This document shows positions 7,703 through 16,363 of a DNA stretch of 64,000 nucleotides, piece after piece (position 1 is the first letter of the stretch; each line of letters opens with the position of its first letter). The notes beneath the pieces were generated by a model. That model ran no database searches. It was not told the DNA's origin and saw only the letters and a program-made list of their open reading frames with translations. The stretch is from Neobacillus niacini (GTDB taxonomy: Bacteria > Bacillota > Bacilli > Bacillales > Cytobacillaceae), in the NCBI RefSeq assembly GCF_023715785.1, contig NZ_JAMBOX010000009.1:143918-207917 (forward strand). The letters run 5' to 3'. A program made the translations under genes and the position numbers.

Positions 7703-8794
7703 ATGCCTTCAATTATTTCCGTTGCAGAGGTACTTCCACCATTTGAAATTAGACAGGAGCAGGTATGTGAATTTGCTAGAAAACTGTTTGCCAAATCTTT
7801 TAAGGATATAGAGCGATTATTGCAGGCTTTTCCCAACGGCCAAATTGAAAAACGGCACTTTGTAAAAGAGATTGATTGGTATGGGGATGAACATTCATTT
7901 GAGGAAAAGAATGCTGCCATTGTCGAGGCGGCTGTCACCCTTGGCAAGGAGGCAATCACAAAATGTTTGAATGATAGCCTGTTTCTTAAAAAAACAGTTC
8001 CTTATGACGAAATTGATGCCATCTTTTTTATTACGACAACAGGTATTGCTACACCTAGCATTGAAGCGAGAATTATGAACCGATTGCCATTCAATCCGCA
8101 TACAAAACGGATCCCCATCTGGGGGCTGGGCTGCGCTGGGGGTGCTGCCGGATTATCAAGAGCTGCAGAGTATTGTTTGGCGTTTCCAAAGGCTAAGGTG
8201 CTGGTATTGTCTGTTGAACTTTGCAGTTTGACATTTCAGCGGAATGACCGCTCAAAAAGTAACTTAATCGGGACGTCCCTGTTTGCTGACGGGATTGCTT
8301 GTGCCTTGTTATGCGGTGATTCGAGCGACATAGATAATTATCGCAAAAAAACAACATTCCCGTCGATTATTGCAACTGAATCGACCCTTATGCCGGATTC
8401 ACTCGATGTAATGGGCTGGGATGTCAAAAATGACGGGTTGTTTGTGGTGTTTTCAAGAGACATTCCGCAAATAATTCGAAATTGGCTTAAGCCGGTCATT
8501 ACCTCATTTTTAGCCGAAAAGCGGCTTGATTTAGAAAAAATGGATTACTTAATCGCCCATCCCGGCGGTAAAAAAGTATTGGATGCCTACCGGAAGGCTT
8601 TAGACATCCCGGAGGCCATGACCGAAATCTCTTCAGAGGTGTTAAAACAGTTCGGCAATATGTCATCAGCGACGATTCTTTATGTGTTAAGGCGTGTGAT
8701 GGAATTGGATATATCTCCGGGCTCTTACGGGCTTTGTACGGCGCTTGGTCCAGGATTTAGTTCGGAGCTTTTGTTATTGAGGTGGTTTGAATGA
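7703..8794 (+). CDS. bpsA: Type III polyketide synthase (alkylpyrone synthase, BpsA-like)
   Basis: 363 residues (B. subtilis BpsA is about 365). The chalcone-synthase-type catalytic triad is visible: Cys144 in WGLGCAGGAAG, His286 in IAHPGG and Asn319 in FGNMSSAT. Family knowledge: BpsA extends long-chain acyl-CoA with malonyl-CoA units to make triketide pyrones, and the adjacent BpsB methylates the product to alkylpyrone methyl ethers that sit in the membrane. I chose the ATG at 7703 because AGGAG ends seven bases before it; an upstream in-frame extension (from 7661) has no ribosome binding site. The stop overlaps bpsB by four bases (ATGA). Confidence 0.9.
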   Translation: MPSIISVAEVLPPFEIRQEQVCEFARKLFAKSFKDIERLLQAFPNGQIEKRHFVKEIDWYGDEHSFEEKNAAIVEAAVTLGKEAITKCLNDSLFLKKTVPYDEIDAIFFITTTGIATPSIEARIMNRLPFNPHTKRIPIWGLGCAGGAAGLSRAAEYCLAFPKAKVLVLSVELCSLTFQRNDRSKSNLIGTSLFADGIACALLCGDSSDIDNYRKKTTFPSIIATESTLMPDSLDVMGWDVKNDGLFVVFSRDIPQIIRNWLKPVITSFLAEKRLDLEKMDYLIAHPGGKKVLDAYRKALDIPEAMTEISSEVLKQFGNMSSATILYVLRRVMELDISPGSYGLCTALGPGFSSELLLLRWFE

Positions 8795-9360
8795 GCGACT
8801 ATCTTACTTTTTCATATCTGTTCGGTTTTATCGTACTTCAGAGAATTGTTGAACTTGTTATTGCAAAAAGGAATGAACACTGGATGAAGCGGCAGGGTGC
8901 AATTGAAATAGGGGCGATTCACTATCGATTTATCGTCCTCATGCATATGTTGTTTTTAATCAGTTTTTTCCTTGAGAAACTGCTATTTAAACATGGGTTA
9001 TCACCAATCTGGCCAATTCTATTAACTGTTTTTGTTTTAACCCAAATTTTTAGAATTTGGGTTATTCAATCGCTCGGCCGATTTTGGAATACAAAAATAA
9101 TTGTCCTGCCGAATGCCTCTGTGATTCGAAAGGGGCCCTACCGATATATCAAGCATCCAAACTATCTGGTTGTTTCGCTTGAAATAATCGTGATCCCAAT
9201 CCTCTATAATGCTTACTTTACGGCTGTTCTGTTTACGATACTTAACTTCATTATGTTAGCGATTCGCATTCCAAGGGAAGAGCAGGCACTAGGAAGTGTT
9301 ACCGAATATAATCATGCTTTCCAGGACTGCCCAAGGTTAATTCCCAAGGTTGTTAAATAA
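8791..9360 (+). CDS. bpsB: Isoprenylcysteine carboxyl-methyltransferase-family O-methyltransferase (BpsB/YpbQ-like)
   Basis: 189 residues, four to five membrane helices, and the ICMT signature in the C-terminal half: GPYRYIKHPNYLVV and IPREEQAL with the conserved Arg/Glu pair. Despite the family name, in Bacillus this enzyme methylates the alkylpyrones made by the type III polyketide synthase, and the 4-bp overlap with bpsA supports this. It acts in the cytoplasmic membrane with SAM. The bpsA-bpsB-dynA order is a B. subtilis backbone block. Confidence 0.85.
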   Translation: MSDYLTFSYLFGFIVLQRIVELVIAKRNEHWMKRQGAIEIGAIHYRFIVLMHMLFLISFFLEKLLFKHGLSPIWPILLTVFVLTQIFRIWVIQSLGRFWNTKIIVLPNASVIRKGPYRYIKHPNYLVVSLEIIVIPILYNAYFTAVLFTILNFIMLAIRIPREEQALGSVTEYNHAFQDCPRLIPKVVK

Positions 9361-9384
9361 TTATGACAATTTCTTGAGCCCCGT

Positions 9385-9399
9385 TGAAAATAGTTCTCA
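9385..9399 (+). promoter_or_regulatory. Fur-box-like site 1 before the 26-aa peptide
   Basis: TGAAAATAGTTCTCA matches TGATAATNATTATCA at 11 of 14 defined positions, within flanks TT...AA. It lies 57 bp upstream of the peptide start and 23 bp upstream of site 2. Confidence 0.55.
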
Positions 9400-9422
9400 A
9401 CCATGTTATTATTTGCTTAAGA

Positions 9423-9437
9423 TGAAAATCATTCTCA
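9423..9437 (+). promoter_or_regulatory. Fur-box-like site 2 before the 26-aa peptide
   Basis: TGAAAATCATTCTCA matches the 7-1-7 Fur consensus at 12 of 14 positions and ends just before the ribosome binding site AAGGATGG. It could cover the promoter or transcription start. Two such sites in 53 bp strongly suggest iron control. Confidence 0.6.
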
Positions 9438-9455
9438 ACAAGGATGGTGTTACAT

Positions 9456-9536
9456 ATGGCATATGCTTTTGTTGCCGGGACAATAATCATTTATGCGTTT
9501 GTCATGAAACACGTATTAAAAAATGTTGCTAATTAA
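9456..9536 (+). CDS. 26-aa single-helix membrane peptide, probably Fur-regulated
   Basis: ATG at 9456 follows AAGGATGG by 8-9 bases. The 26-residue product has one hydrophobic helix (about residues 2-17, MAYAFVAGTIIIYAFV) and a short basic tail (KHVLKN). The gene is isolated, with two Fur-like boxes before it and a strong terminator (9546-9576) directly after it, the layout of an autonomous small transcription unit rather than chance. Function unknown: a membrane helper of an iron-related transporter or enzyme is possible, but nothing nearby names the partner. Confidence 0.6.
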   Translation: MAYAFVAGTIIIYAFVMKHVLKNVAN

Positions 9537-9545
9537 TAATAATCT

Positions 9546-9576
9546 AAAGCCAGGGATTAACCTCCCTGGCTTTTTT
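9546..9576 (+). terminator. Terminator of the 26-aa peptide gene
   Basis: AAAGCCAGGG-ATTAACCT-CCCTGGCTTTTTT: 8-bp GC-rich stem with T-run, ten bases after the stop. Confidence 0.88.
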
Positions 9577-9663
9577 GTCTTTTTAAAGTGTGTCAAGATA
9601 GGAAATGTTTGAATTATCGTATAAAATAAAACTATTAATACGATGCTAAGGGGAATTTATTTA

Positions 9664-12600
9664 ATGGTAAAAACAGCAAATCGACAGGAAACGATTGAGA
9701 CCTTAAAGCAAAAAATCGTTTCATTATATGACTATTTTATTGGCCATGAGGATGAGCAAAACGCGGCAAAACTGAAACAGCTTGCAAAAAAACTGGAAAA
9801 CCGCGAATTTGCCATCGCTTTTTGCGGCCATTTCTCAGCAGGCAAATCAACCATGATCAATCAGGTGATTGGGGAGAAATTATTGCCATCAAGCCCGATT
9901 CCGACCAGTGCCAACCTGGTTAAAGTCAAGAGTGGCGACGATTATGCAAAAGTGTTTTTTAAAAACGATAAACCGCGGCTTTATTTAGCCCCTTATGATT
10001 ATGAGTTAGTCAAGAACTATTGCAAGGACGGCGACAAAATCGAAGAAATTGAGATCAGTCACAGTGATTCGCATTTGCCTCCGAATACGGTGATCATGGA
10101 TACGCCGGGGATTGATTCAGCTGATGATGCCCATCGAATTGCAACAGAATCAGCGATTCATCTTGCGGATTTGATTTTTTATGTAATGGATTATAACCAT
10201 GTTCAGGCTGAGCTGAATTTTCTGTTCACCAAAGAACTGACCCAGGCTGGAAAAGATGTTTACTTGGTTATTAACCAAATTGATAAACATAAGGAAGAAG
10301 AATTGCGTTTTCAAGATTTTCAAAATAGTGTCACGGAGTCATTCGCTTCATGGGGGGTAAAACCGGCAGGTATCTTTTATACATCCTTGAGGCATGAAGA
10401 CCACCGCTACAACCAATTTGGTGAGTTAAAGAGATTTATTGCCGATAAGCTTGCCTCAAAGGATCAATTGATCATCCCATCAGTATTTCATTCATTGAAA
10501 AAGCTTACCCAAGATCATCTTGACCAAGTGGAAAAACTGGAAGCGGAGCGATTATTGCCATCCGAAACCATCCTGGATGAATTATCCGATGAGGAGAAAT
10601 CTGAACTGCTTGATTCCTATACTAGGATTACAAATAAGTTGCAGATTTTGAGAGCGGGAACAGAAGAGCAGGAAAAAACCTTTGATTTCGAAGTTGCCCA
10701 ACTGTTAAAAAATGCTTACCTAATGCCATTTGGGACAAGAGAATTGGCAGAACGATATTTGGAATCATGTCAGCCGGGGTTTAAAGTCGGTTTCCTATTT
10801 TCCAAACAAAAGACGGAGGAAGAACGAAACGCAAGGCTTGAAAGCTTTCATCAAGATATTCGGGAAAAAACAAAATCACAGCTTGAGTGGCATATTCGTG
10901 AGTTTCTGCTTCGGACGTTAAAGGAGCGCGAGCTTGATGAAGGAGAGCTGCTTCTAGCAGCCCAATCCTATTCAATCCCTGTTTCCAAGGATGTACTAAC
11001 AAAAGTGGTAAAATCGGGTGCCTTGCTTTCCGGTGAATACCTCCTTCATTATACTGATGACGTTGCGAATGAAATCAAGCGAATCGCAAGAAATTCTCTG
11101 GCCGAAATAAAAGCGATGTATGTAGCTGCCTTAAAGGAACAAGCAACCAAACAGAGCGAGCGATATGAGGAAGAATATCGCAAATTGGGCAGATATGTAA
11201 CCGCATTGGCCGAACTGCAAAAATATAAAGAAGCCATTGCTAATAACCAACAAGTAATCGAAGATCTGCTTAATCAGGAAGGCGGCCTGGCAGATATGCA
11301 CCACCCGCTGTTTATAGCAGGGGAAGAAGAGTTTGATGTAATAAAATCTCAATTGGTGCCTGACACCAATAAGGACGTTAGTACTAGTATTAACAAAAGA
11401 ATGGTAAATACAGTAACTGCAGTCCCAGCTTATCTTCCTGATGAACATGAGGACGATCATTCCAATGGTGCAGTGGGGCATTTAATGCAGACAGTAGACA
11501 GGCTCCGACACGCTTCAGGACTAGTAAAGGGGCTGCCAGGATTTCATAAGCTCGGCTTGGAATTGGTTGAGAAAGCGGAAAGATTAGAAAATAAAGGATT
11601 TACCGTGGCGCTTTTCGGAGCCTTTAGTGCCGGGAAGTCGTCATTTGCCAATGCGCTTATCGGCGAGAAGGTATTGCCGGTTTCGCCAAATCCCACGACT
11701 GCGGCAATCAATAAAATAAAGCCGGTCACTAAGGAATATCAGCACGGCACTGTCCTTGTCAAATTCAAGGAAAAACAAGCGATGCTTGACGATCTAAACC
11801 GTTCGCTTAAGGTATTTGATTCTCATGCCAATGATTTTGCCGAAGCTGCTAAGCAAATTGACAAGATTATGCTTGAACAAGGTCAGGAGGGAGTGCTCGA
11901 GAAAACCCATTATGCCTTTTTACAGGCTTTTAATCGGGGCTGCGGCAGGTTTGCCAATCAGCTTGGAACCGTTAAATCAACCGACTTGAAGGAATTTCAT
12001 GAGTTTGTTGCTCACGAAGAAAAGTCTTGTTTTGTTGAATGGATTGAGCTTTATTATGATTGCGAGTTAACCAAAAAAGGGATTACTCTTGTCGATACGC
12101 CTGGGGCAGATTCAATCAATGCCCGTCACACCGGCGTTGCGTTTGATTATATTAAAAACTCTGATGCGATTCTGTTTGTCACTTATTACAATCATGCGTT
12201 TTCCAAAGCCGACCGCGAATTCCTGATTCAACTGGGCCGCGTGAAGGAATCATTCCAAATGGATAAAATGTTTTTTATTATCAATGCGATTGACCTTGCG
12301 GAAGATGAAGAGGAAAAACATTCAGTCCTCGATTATGTCTCGGGGCAGCTAATCCAATATGGCATCCGCAACCCGCATTTATTTCCATTGTCAAGCCTGC
12401 TCGGCTTGCAGGAAAAAACAAACAAGCTTGATGGTCAAGAATCCGGGCTGCCCCGATTTGAACAAGCTTTTTACCGGTTCATTGCCAATGACCTGACTGA
12501 AATGGCAATAGCGGCCGCGGAAACGGAACTTGAACGGGTAAGGTTATTAGTAAAGAAACTAATTCAAAATTCACAGGAAGATAAAAGCGTAAAAGAACAA

Positions 12601-13344
12601 AAGCGTTTGGAGTTGGAAAAACAGAAAGGGCTCATTCAGGATTTGTTTGCCAATCAAACTGTCGAGCCATTAAAGACCCGGCTTTTCCAAGAAGCCGATG
12701 AACTCATCTATTACATCAAGCAAAGAGTTTTCTTGCGCTTTAATGATTTCTTTAAGGAGGCCTTTAATCCATCCTCACTGAGGGACGATGGCCGCAATTT
12801 AAAGAAAGCTTTGCAGGCGGCCCTTGATGAATTTCTGGAAAGTCTCGGGTTTGATTTTGCCCAGGAAATGCGGGCAACTACCGTCAGGATCGATCGATTT
12901 ATCGATAAGCTGCTCGCCGATTATCAAGCAGCCCTTACTCGGTCATTAAATGAAATCAACCAAGACTTATCTTTTTCAAATTATGAAAGAGGAGCGGGTG
13001 GGGAAATTGATTTCCCGCTGGCGTTTGTCGAGCTTGAGCAACAGCTTTTTACAAAGGCAAAATCCTATTTTAAAAACCCTAAAGCTTTCTTTGAAAAAAA
13101 TGAAAAGCAGTTGATGAATGAGGAGTTGTACCGTGTGTTAACAACACCTGCAGATGACTATCTGAAGCTCGAGGGCGAACGGCTTAAGCGTCATTATGAT
13201 GAACAGTTAAATAAAGACTTTGACCAGCTGGTAGAGCACATGAAGGCGGAAGGCGATGATTTTTATTTCAGTCTTTTTGCGGCTTTGGGAGGCGGCGTAT
13301 CGCTTGACATGTTACTGGAAGTTTCTCGTCAGCTTGAAAACTAA
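9664..13344 (+). CDS. dynA: Bacterial dynamin-like protein DynA (two fused GTPase modules)
   Basis: 1226 residues, compared with about 1193 for B. subtilis DynA (YpbR). Two complete dynamin modules are fused head to tail: P-loop GHFSAGKST near residue 56 with DTPGIDS near 149 and NQID as G4, then GAFSAGKSS near residue 651 with DTPGADS near 810 and NAID. Each is followed by long helical stalk regions. Such proteins tether and fuse membranes in trans and help the cell survive membrane damage by phage, antibiotics or pore formers. I chose the ATG at 9664, with AAGGGG before it. The next gene starts 24 bases after the stop. A hydrophobic stretch near the end of each module probably forms the lipid-binding paddle. 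Confidence 0.93.
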   Translation: MVKTANRQETIETLKQKIVSLYDYFIGHEDEQNAAKLKQLAKKLENREFAIAFCGHFSAGKSTMINQVIGEKLLPSSPIPTSANLVKVKSGDDYAKVFFKNDKPRLYLAPYDYELVKNYCKDGDKIEEIEISHSDSHLPPNTVIMDTPGIDSADDAHRIATESAIHLADLIFYVMDYNHVQAELNFLFTKELTQAGKDVYLVINQIDKHKEEELRFQDFQNSVTESFASWGVKPAGIFYTSLRHEDHRYNQFGELKRFIADKLASKDQLIIPSVFHSLKKLTQDHLDQVEKLEAERLLPSETILDELSDEEKSELLDSYTRITNKLQILRAGTEEQEKTFDFEVAQLLKNAYLMPFGTRELAERYLESCQPGFKVGFLFSKQKTEEERNARLESFHQDIREKTKSQLEWHIREFLLRTLKERELDEGELLLAAQSYSIPVSKDVLTKVVKSGALLSGEYLLHYTDDVANEIKRIARNSLAEIKAMYVAALKEQATKQSERYEEEYRKLGRYVTALAELQKYKEAIANNQQVIEDLLNQEGGLADMHHPLFIAGEEEFDVIKSQLVPDTNKDVSTSINKRMVNTVTAVPAYLPDEHEDDHSNGAVGHLMQTVDRLRHASGLVKGLPGFHKLGLELVEKAERLENKGFTVALFGAFSAGKSSFANALIGEKVLPVSPNPTTAAINKIKPVTKEYQHGTVLVKFKEKQAMLDDLNRSLKVFDSHANDFAEAAKQIDKIMLEQGQEGVLEKTHYAFLQAFNRGCGRFANQLGTVKSTDLKEFHEFVAHEEKSCFVEWIELYYDCELTKKGITLVDTPGADSINARHTGVAFDYIKNSDAILFVTYYNHAFSKADREFLIQLGRVKESFQMDKMFFIINAIDLAEDEEEKHSVLDYVSGQLIQYGIRNPHLFPLSSLLGLQEKTNKLDGQESGLPRFEQAFYRFIANDLTEMAIAAAETELERVRLLVKKLIQNSQEDKSVKEQKRLELEKQKGLIQDLFANQTVEPLKTRLFQEADELIYYIKQRVFLRFNDFFKEAFNPSSLRDDGRNLKKALQAALDEFLESLGFDFAQEMRATTVRIDRFIDKLLADYQAALTRSLNEINQDLSFSNYERGAGGEIDFPLAFVELEQQLFTKAKSYFKNPKAFFEKNEKQLMNEELYRVLTTPADDYLKLEGERLKRHYDEQLNKDFDQLVEHMKAEGDDFYFSLFAALGGGVSLDMLLEVSRQLEN

Positions 13345-13368
13345 TTGCCTGGTTTGGGGGAGTTTTTG

Positions 13369-14196
13369 ATGAAGTATGTAGTGGATAAACAATGGCTCAA
13401 GACTCATTTAGATGATGAGACCGTTATTATTGCCGATTGTCGTTTTTCCTTGGCCGATTCAAAAAAAGGACAGAAGGAATATTTGGCGGGACATTTGCCG
13501 GGGGCTGTGTTTTTTGATTTGGAAAAAGATTTATCAAGTCCGGTGAGCGAGCATGGAGGGCGCCACCCGCTCCCGGACCATGATGAGTTTATTACCAAGC
13601 TTGAAGCCGCCGGGATTGATGAAACGAAGACTGTTGTTGCCTACGATGGAGGCGAAGGTGCGTTTGCGGCTCGTTTTTGGTGGCTGCTCCACTATTTGGG
13701 CCATGAAAAGGTATTTGTTCTTAATGGTGGGTTTACTCAGTGGACAGCGTCCGGTTTCCCGATCACAACAGAAGTTCCTTCCTATCAAAAGACTGAATTC
13801 ACGATTAGCCTTAAGCCTGATATAGTCGCTTCTGTCGACGAGGTGAAGCAGGCCGCACTTAGACAAAGAGAAGATGTTGTACTGATCGACTCTCGTGAAG
13901 AAAAGCGCTACCTTGGTATTGAAGAACCGATTGATAAGAAAGCAGGGCATATTCCTGGTGCAGTCAATAAGCCATGGATGCTGGGGCTTTCCGCCGGTGA
14001 ATATAGGTCGGTTTCGGAACAAAAAGAACGGTTTTCAGATATCAGTCTCAAACAAGAAATCATTGTTTATTGCGGTTCTGGAGTGACGGCCACACCTAAC
14101 TTTCTTACCTTAAAGGAGGCCGGATACAAAAATGTCAAGCTCTACCCAGGCAGTTTCAGTGACTGGATCTCCTATCCGGAAAATAAAGTGGAGTAA
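13369..14196 (+). CDS. Sulfurtransferase, 3-mercaptopyruvate/thiosulfate type (tandem rhodanese)
   Basis: 275 residues in two rhodanese domains; the C-terminal one holds the catalytic Cys235 in YCGSGVTATPN. The CGSGVTA loop is the form typical of 3-mercaptopyruvate sulfurtransferases, while true rhodaneses usually have CRKGVTA. It transfers sulfane sulfur to cyanide or thiol acceptors in the cytoplasm. The start at 13369 has TGGGGGAG upstream; an in-frame TTG at 13345 lacks a site. It lies 24 bp after dynA, possibly co-transcribed, with no obvious functional link. Confidence 0.88.
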   Translation: MKYVVDKQWLKTHLDDETVIIADCRFSLADSKKGQKEYLAGHLPGAVFFDLEKDLSSPVSEHGGRHPLPDHDEFITKLEAAGIDETKTVVAYDGGEGAFAARFWWLLHYLGHEKVFVLNGGFTQWTASGFPITTEVPSYQKTEFTISLKPDIVASVDEVKQAALRQREDVVLIDSREEKRYLGIEEPIDKKAGHIPGAVNKPWMLGLSAGEYRSVSEQKERFSDISLKQEIIVYCGSGVTATPNFLTLKEAGYKNVKLYPGSFSDWISYPENKVE

Positions 14197-14261
14197 ATTG
14201 GGGCCAAAATGTGTTATAATGGGAATCGTGTTGTCGAAAAACACTTTTGGGAGGGCTCCAA

Positions 14262-15155
14262 ATGACAAACAAAAGACCTTCATTAATGCTTGTTGATGGT
14301 ATGGCTCTATTATTCCGCGCTTTTTATGCAACGGCTGTAACAGGGCAGTTTATGATAAATTCAAAAGGGATTCCGACCAACGGCATCCATGGTTTTATTA
14401 AACATATGTTTACTGCAGTATCGACATTTAAGCCTACTCATCTTGCGGTTTGTTGGGATATGGGCAGCAAAACCTTTCGGACCGAACTGTTTCCCGATTA
14501 TAAAGGGAACCGTGGCGAAGCCCCGGTAGAGTTGATTCCGCAATTTGATCTAGTGAAGGAAGTGGTTGAATCCTTTGATATTCCTAATATCGGCTTGGAA
14601 GGGTTTGAAGCGGATGACTGCATTGGTACAATTGCCAATCAGGCAAAAGAGCATTCAGATGTGTCGATCCTGACAGGAGATCAGGATATCCTCCAACTTC
14701 TTGATGACAGAGTTTCAGTCATCCTGCTTAAGAAAGGCTATGGAAATTACCTTGTCCATACACCGGAAACATTCATTGAGGAAAAAGGAATTACACCGCG
14801 GCAGATGATTGATTTAAAGGCGTTGATGGGGGACACAAGCGACAATTATCCAGGAGTCAAAGGAATCGGTGAAAAAACAGCGTTAAAGCTCCTAAAGCAA
14901 TTTGAGCATGTTGAGGGGATTATTTCCAATCTCGATCAGCTGTCCAAATCTCATAAAACGAAAATCGAACAGGACTTGGACATGCTTCATTTATCGCGCA
15001 GACTAGCTGAAATAAAATGTGATGTCCCTGTAACCTGCAAACTGGAAGAGGCCGGTCTTCGTATTGCAAAAGAAAAGGCGTTAAGCAAATTGCAGGAACT
15101 GGAACTTAGGGGCGTTCATCGCCTTTTGCCGCTTGAGGAAGCGTTTATATCATAG
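14262..15155 (+). CDS. ypcP: 5'-3' exonuclease (YpcP-like, Pol I 5'-nuclease homologue)
   Basis: 297 residues, the length of stand-alone Bacillus YpcP (296). It has the acidic metal-binding residues of the FEN/5'-nuclease fold: LMLVDGMALLFRAF at the N-terminus, GFEADDCIGT and TGDQDILQLL, then the helix-3-turn-helix DNA-binding motif GDTSDNYPGVKGIGEKTA. It acts on RNA primers and flaps, backing up the 5'-nuclease domain of DNA polymerase I. ATG at 14262 follows GGGAGGGC. The dynA...ypcP...sspL order agrees with B. subtilis. Confidence 0.92.
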   Translation: MTNKRPSLMLVDGMALLFRAFYATAVTGQFMINSKGIPTNGIHGFIKHMFTAVSTFKPTHLAVCWDMGSKTFRTELFPDYKGNRGEAPVELIPQFDLVKEVVESFDIPNIGLEGFEADDCIGTIANQAKEHSDVSILTGDQDILQLLDDRVSVILLKKGYGNYLVHTPETFIEEKGITPRQMIDLKALMGDTSDNYPGVKGIGEKTALKLLKQFEHVEGIISNLDQLSKSHKTKIEQDLDMLHLSRRLAEIKCDVPVTCKLEEAGLRIAKEKALSKLQELELRGVHRLLPLEEAFIS

Positions 15156-15195
15156 AAAAGGGTGGTCTCTCATGAGGCACCCCTTTTCATTTATT

Positions 15196-15342
15196 TTAAA
15201 TTTTTGTATTGGATTTTTTTGCGCGATTTTCCAGCTTGCTCTTTGGTGCTTCGGAAAATTCGGCATCCTGCCCATATCCTTGCGGATTGACGCCAGGTGC
15301 TTTCGTACCGCGATTATTTGCTCCACTGCCTTTATTGCTCAT
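15196..15342 (-). CDS. sspL: Small acid-soluble spore protein, SspL type
   Basis: 48 residues, convergent with the exonuclease gene. GTKAPGVNPQGYG in the middle and the C-terminus KSKLENRAKKSNTKI agree with SspL-type minor SASPs, proteins packed in the spore core that are made only in the forespore. ATG at 15342 is preceded by GGGAGGTGAGC. Upstream, a sigma-G-like promoter can be read, as expected for forespore expression. The gene supports assignment to an endospore former. Confidence 0.8.
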   Translation of the reverse strand: MSNKGSGANNRGTKAPGVNPQGYGQDAEFSEAPKSKLENRAKKSNTKI

Positions 15343-15363
15343 AATGCTCACCTCCCACAATGG

Positions 15364-15393
15364 TAGTATTTCCTGCCCGCATAATAAAACTCA
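15364..15393 (-). promoter_or_regulatory. Sigma-G-like forespore promoter for sspL
   Basis: Read leftward: -35 TGAGTT (15393-15388), a 17-bp spacer, then -10 AATACTA (15370-15364). The sigma-G consensus is about TGAATA-N17/18-CATACTA. The -10 ends 21 bp before the sspL start, leaving room for the ribosome binding site. Confidence 0.55.
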
Positions 15394-15425
15394 ACTTTTT
15401 GAACAATAAGGACAGGGGTGATGCT

Positions 15426-15917
15426 ATGAACAAAGGTGTATATTTAGCCCTGTTAAGCATTGGGCTGGCTCAGGGACTAAAGATTCCCATTCACTATATA
15501 AAGAAGAAGGAATGGCGGCCGGAATTGTTCTTTGGAACTGGCGGAATGCCAAGCTCCCATTCGGCTGGTGTATCTACATTAACCACTTATATTGCCTTAA
15601 GACGAGGGCTTCCGACAGTCGACTTTGCCTTATCCCTCATTTACGGGTTAATTGTCATGTATGATGCCCAGGGAGTCAGAAGGCAGACTGGTGAGCTGAC
15701 TTTGAAAGTCAATTCAATGAACGAGTTAATGGAAAAGGTGCACAAGGAAGAATCACTGGAATTCAAGGAAAAATCGCCAAAGAAGCTGAAGGAACTGCTT
15801 GGACATGAACCGGAAGAAGTGCTGGGCGGTGCAATCCTTGGCATTGCTATTGGTATTATTGGCCATCTATGCACAAAAAAAGATAGAAAATTGTCGAAAT
15901 TTAAGTTAAAATTTTAG
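15426..15917 (+). CDS. yuiD: DUF212 membrane protein (YuiD-like, divergent PAP2 family)
   Basis: 163 residues with membrane helices near residues 4-20, 50-75 and at the C-terminus. The PSSHSAGVSTL and RRQTGELTLKVN segments are diagnostic of the DUF212 family, distantly related to acid phosphatase/vanadium haloperoxidase (PAP2) enzymes. Activity has not been established for the family. ATG at 15426 follows GGACAGGGGTGATGCT. It is divergent from sspL and shares the intergenic region with its promoter. The next small gene starts five bases after the stop. Confidence 0.82.
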   Translation: MNKGVYLALLSIGLAQGLKIPIHYIKKKEWRPELFFGTGGMPSSHSAGVSTLTTYIALRRGLPTVDFALSLIYGLIVMYDAQGVRRQTGELTLKVNSMNELMEKVHKEESLEFKEKSPKKLKELLGHEPEEVLGGAILGIAIGIIGHLCTKKDRKLSKFKLKF

Positions 15918-15921
15918 AGGG

Positions 15922-16227
15922 ATGTTTAACGAAAGTTTGGAGAGGGTTGACAATTCAGTGCTGACGTTAGAGGATTATTTGCATAACTTGAGAGGGAAAG
16001 GTTTTTTATTTCAAGAGGATGCAATCGGGTTCATTTACTTTGGGAAACACTATACAAGTGCTGACGATGAACTGATTAAAACGGCAATTGAGCTGACCTT
16101 AAAAGCACAGAAAACCTTTGACGGCAGCTTTTATGTTTCATTGCTTGAAACATTTACAAAGCATCAACTCAAAACTAGAAAAGACGCAATAAGGTTTGTA
16201 AAGGAAAATCGATTGCTTGCCATTTAA
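15922..16227 (+). CDS. Conserved-looking hypothetical protein, 101 aa
   Basis: No family recognised. It encodes a soluble, mildly charged protein (up to 101 residues) with predicted alpha/beta content (GFLFQEDAIGFIYFGKHY) and a helical second half. ATG at 15922 has its purine-rich sequence too close (one base); GTG at 15958 with GGAGAGG 12 bases upstream, which would give 89 residues, is a serious alternative. It follows yuiD by a few bases and is closed by a terminator, so it is probably the last gene of that unit. Confidence 0.55.
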   Translation: MFNESLERVDNSVLTLEDYLHNLRGKGFLFQEDAIGFIYFGKHYTSADDELIKTAIELTLKAQKTFDGSFYVSLLETFTKHQLKTRKDAIRFVKENRLLAI

Positions 16228-16231
16228 ATGA

Positions 16232-16265
16232 AGACTCCCTAAACCATTAGGGGGTCCTATTTTTT
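16232..16265 (+). terminator. Terminator after the 101-aa gene
   Basis: GACTCCCTAA-ACC-ATTAGGGGGTC hairpin followed by CTATTTTTT. Confidence 0.75.
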
Positions 16266-16363
16266 GCCATTTTCTTTTGTCTTTCTTAAAAAACAGAAAG
16301 GAATATGTCATTCAAGGGAATAATATATATAGCTATCCGTGAAAAACTTTGAAAGGCTGACTA

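Noticed and set aside
9350..9532. 60-codon frame across the Fur-box region
   Set aside because: It has no ribosome binding site, starts inside bpsB and runs across both Fur boxes; the 26-codon frame fits the signals better.
11131..11481. 116-codon minus-strand frame inside dynA
   Set aside because: Antisense to the continuous double-dynamin frame, which has two complete GTPase motif sets.
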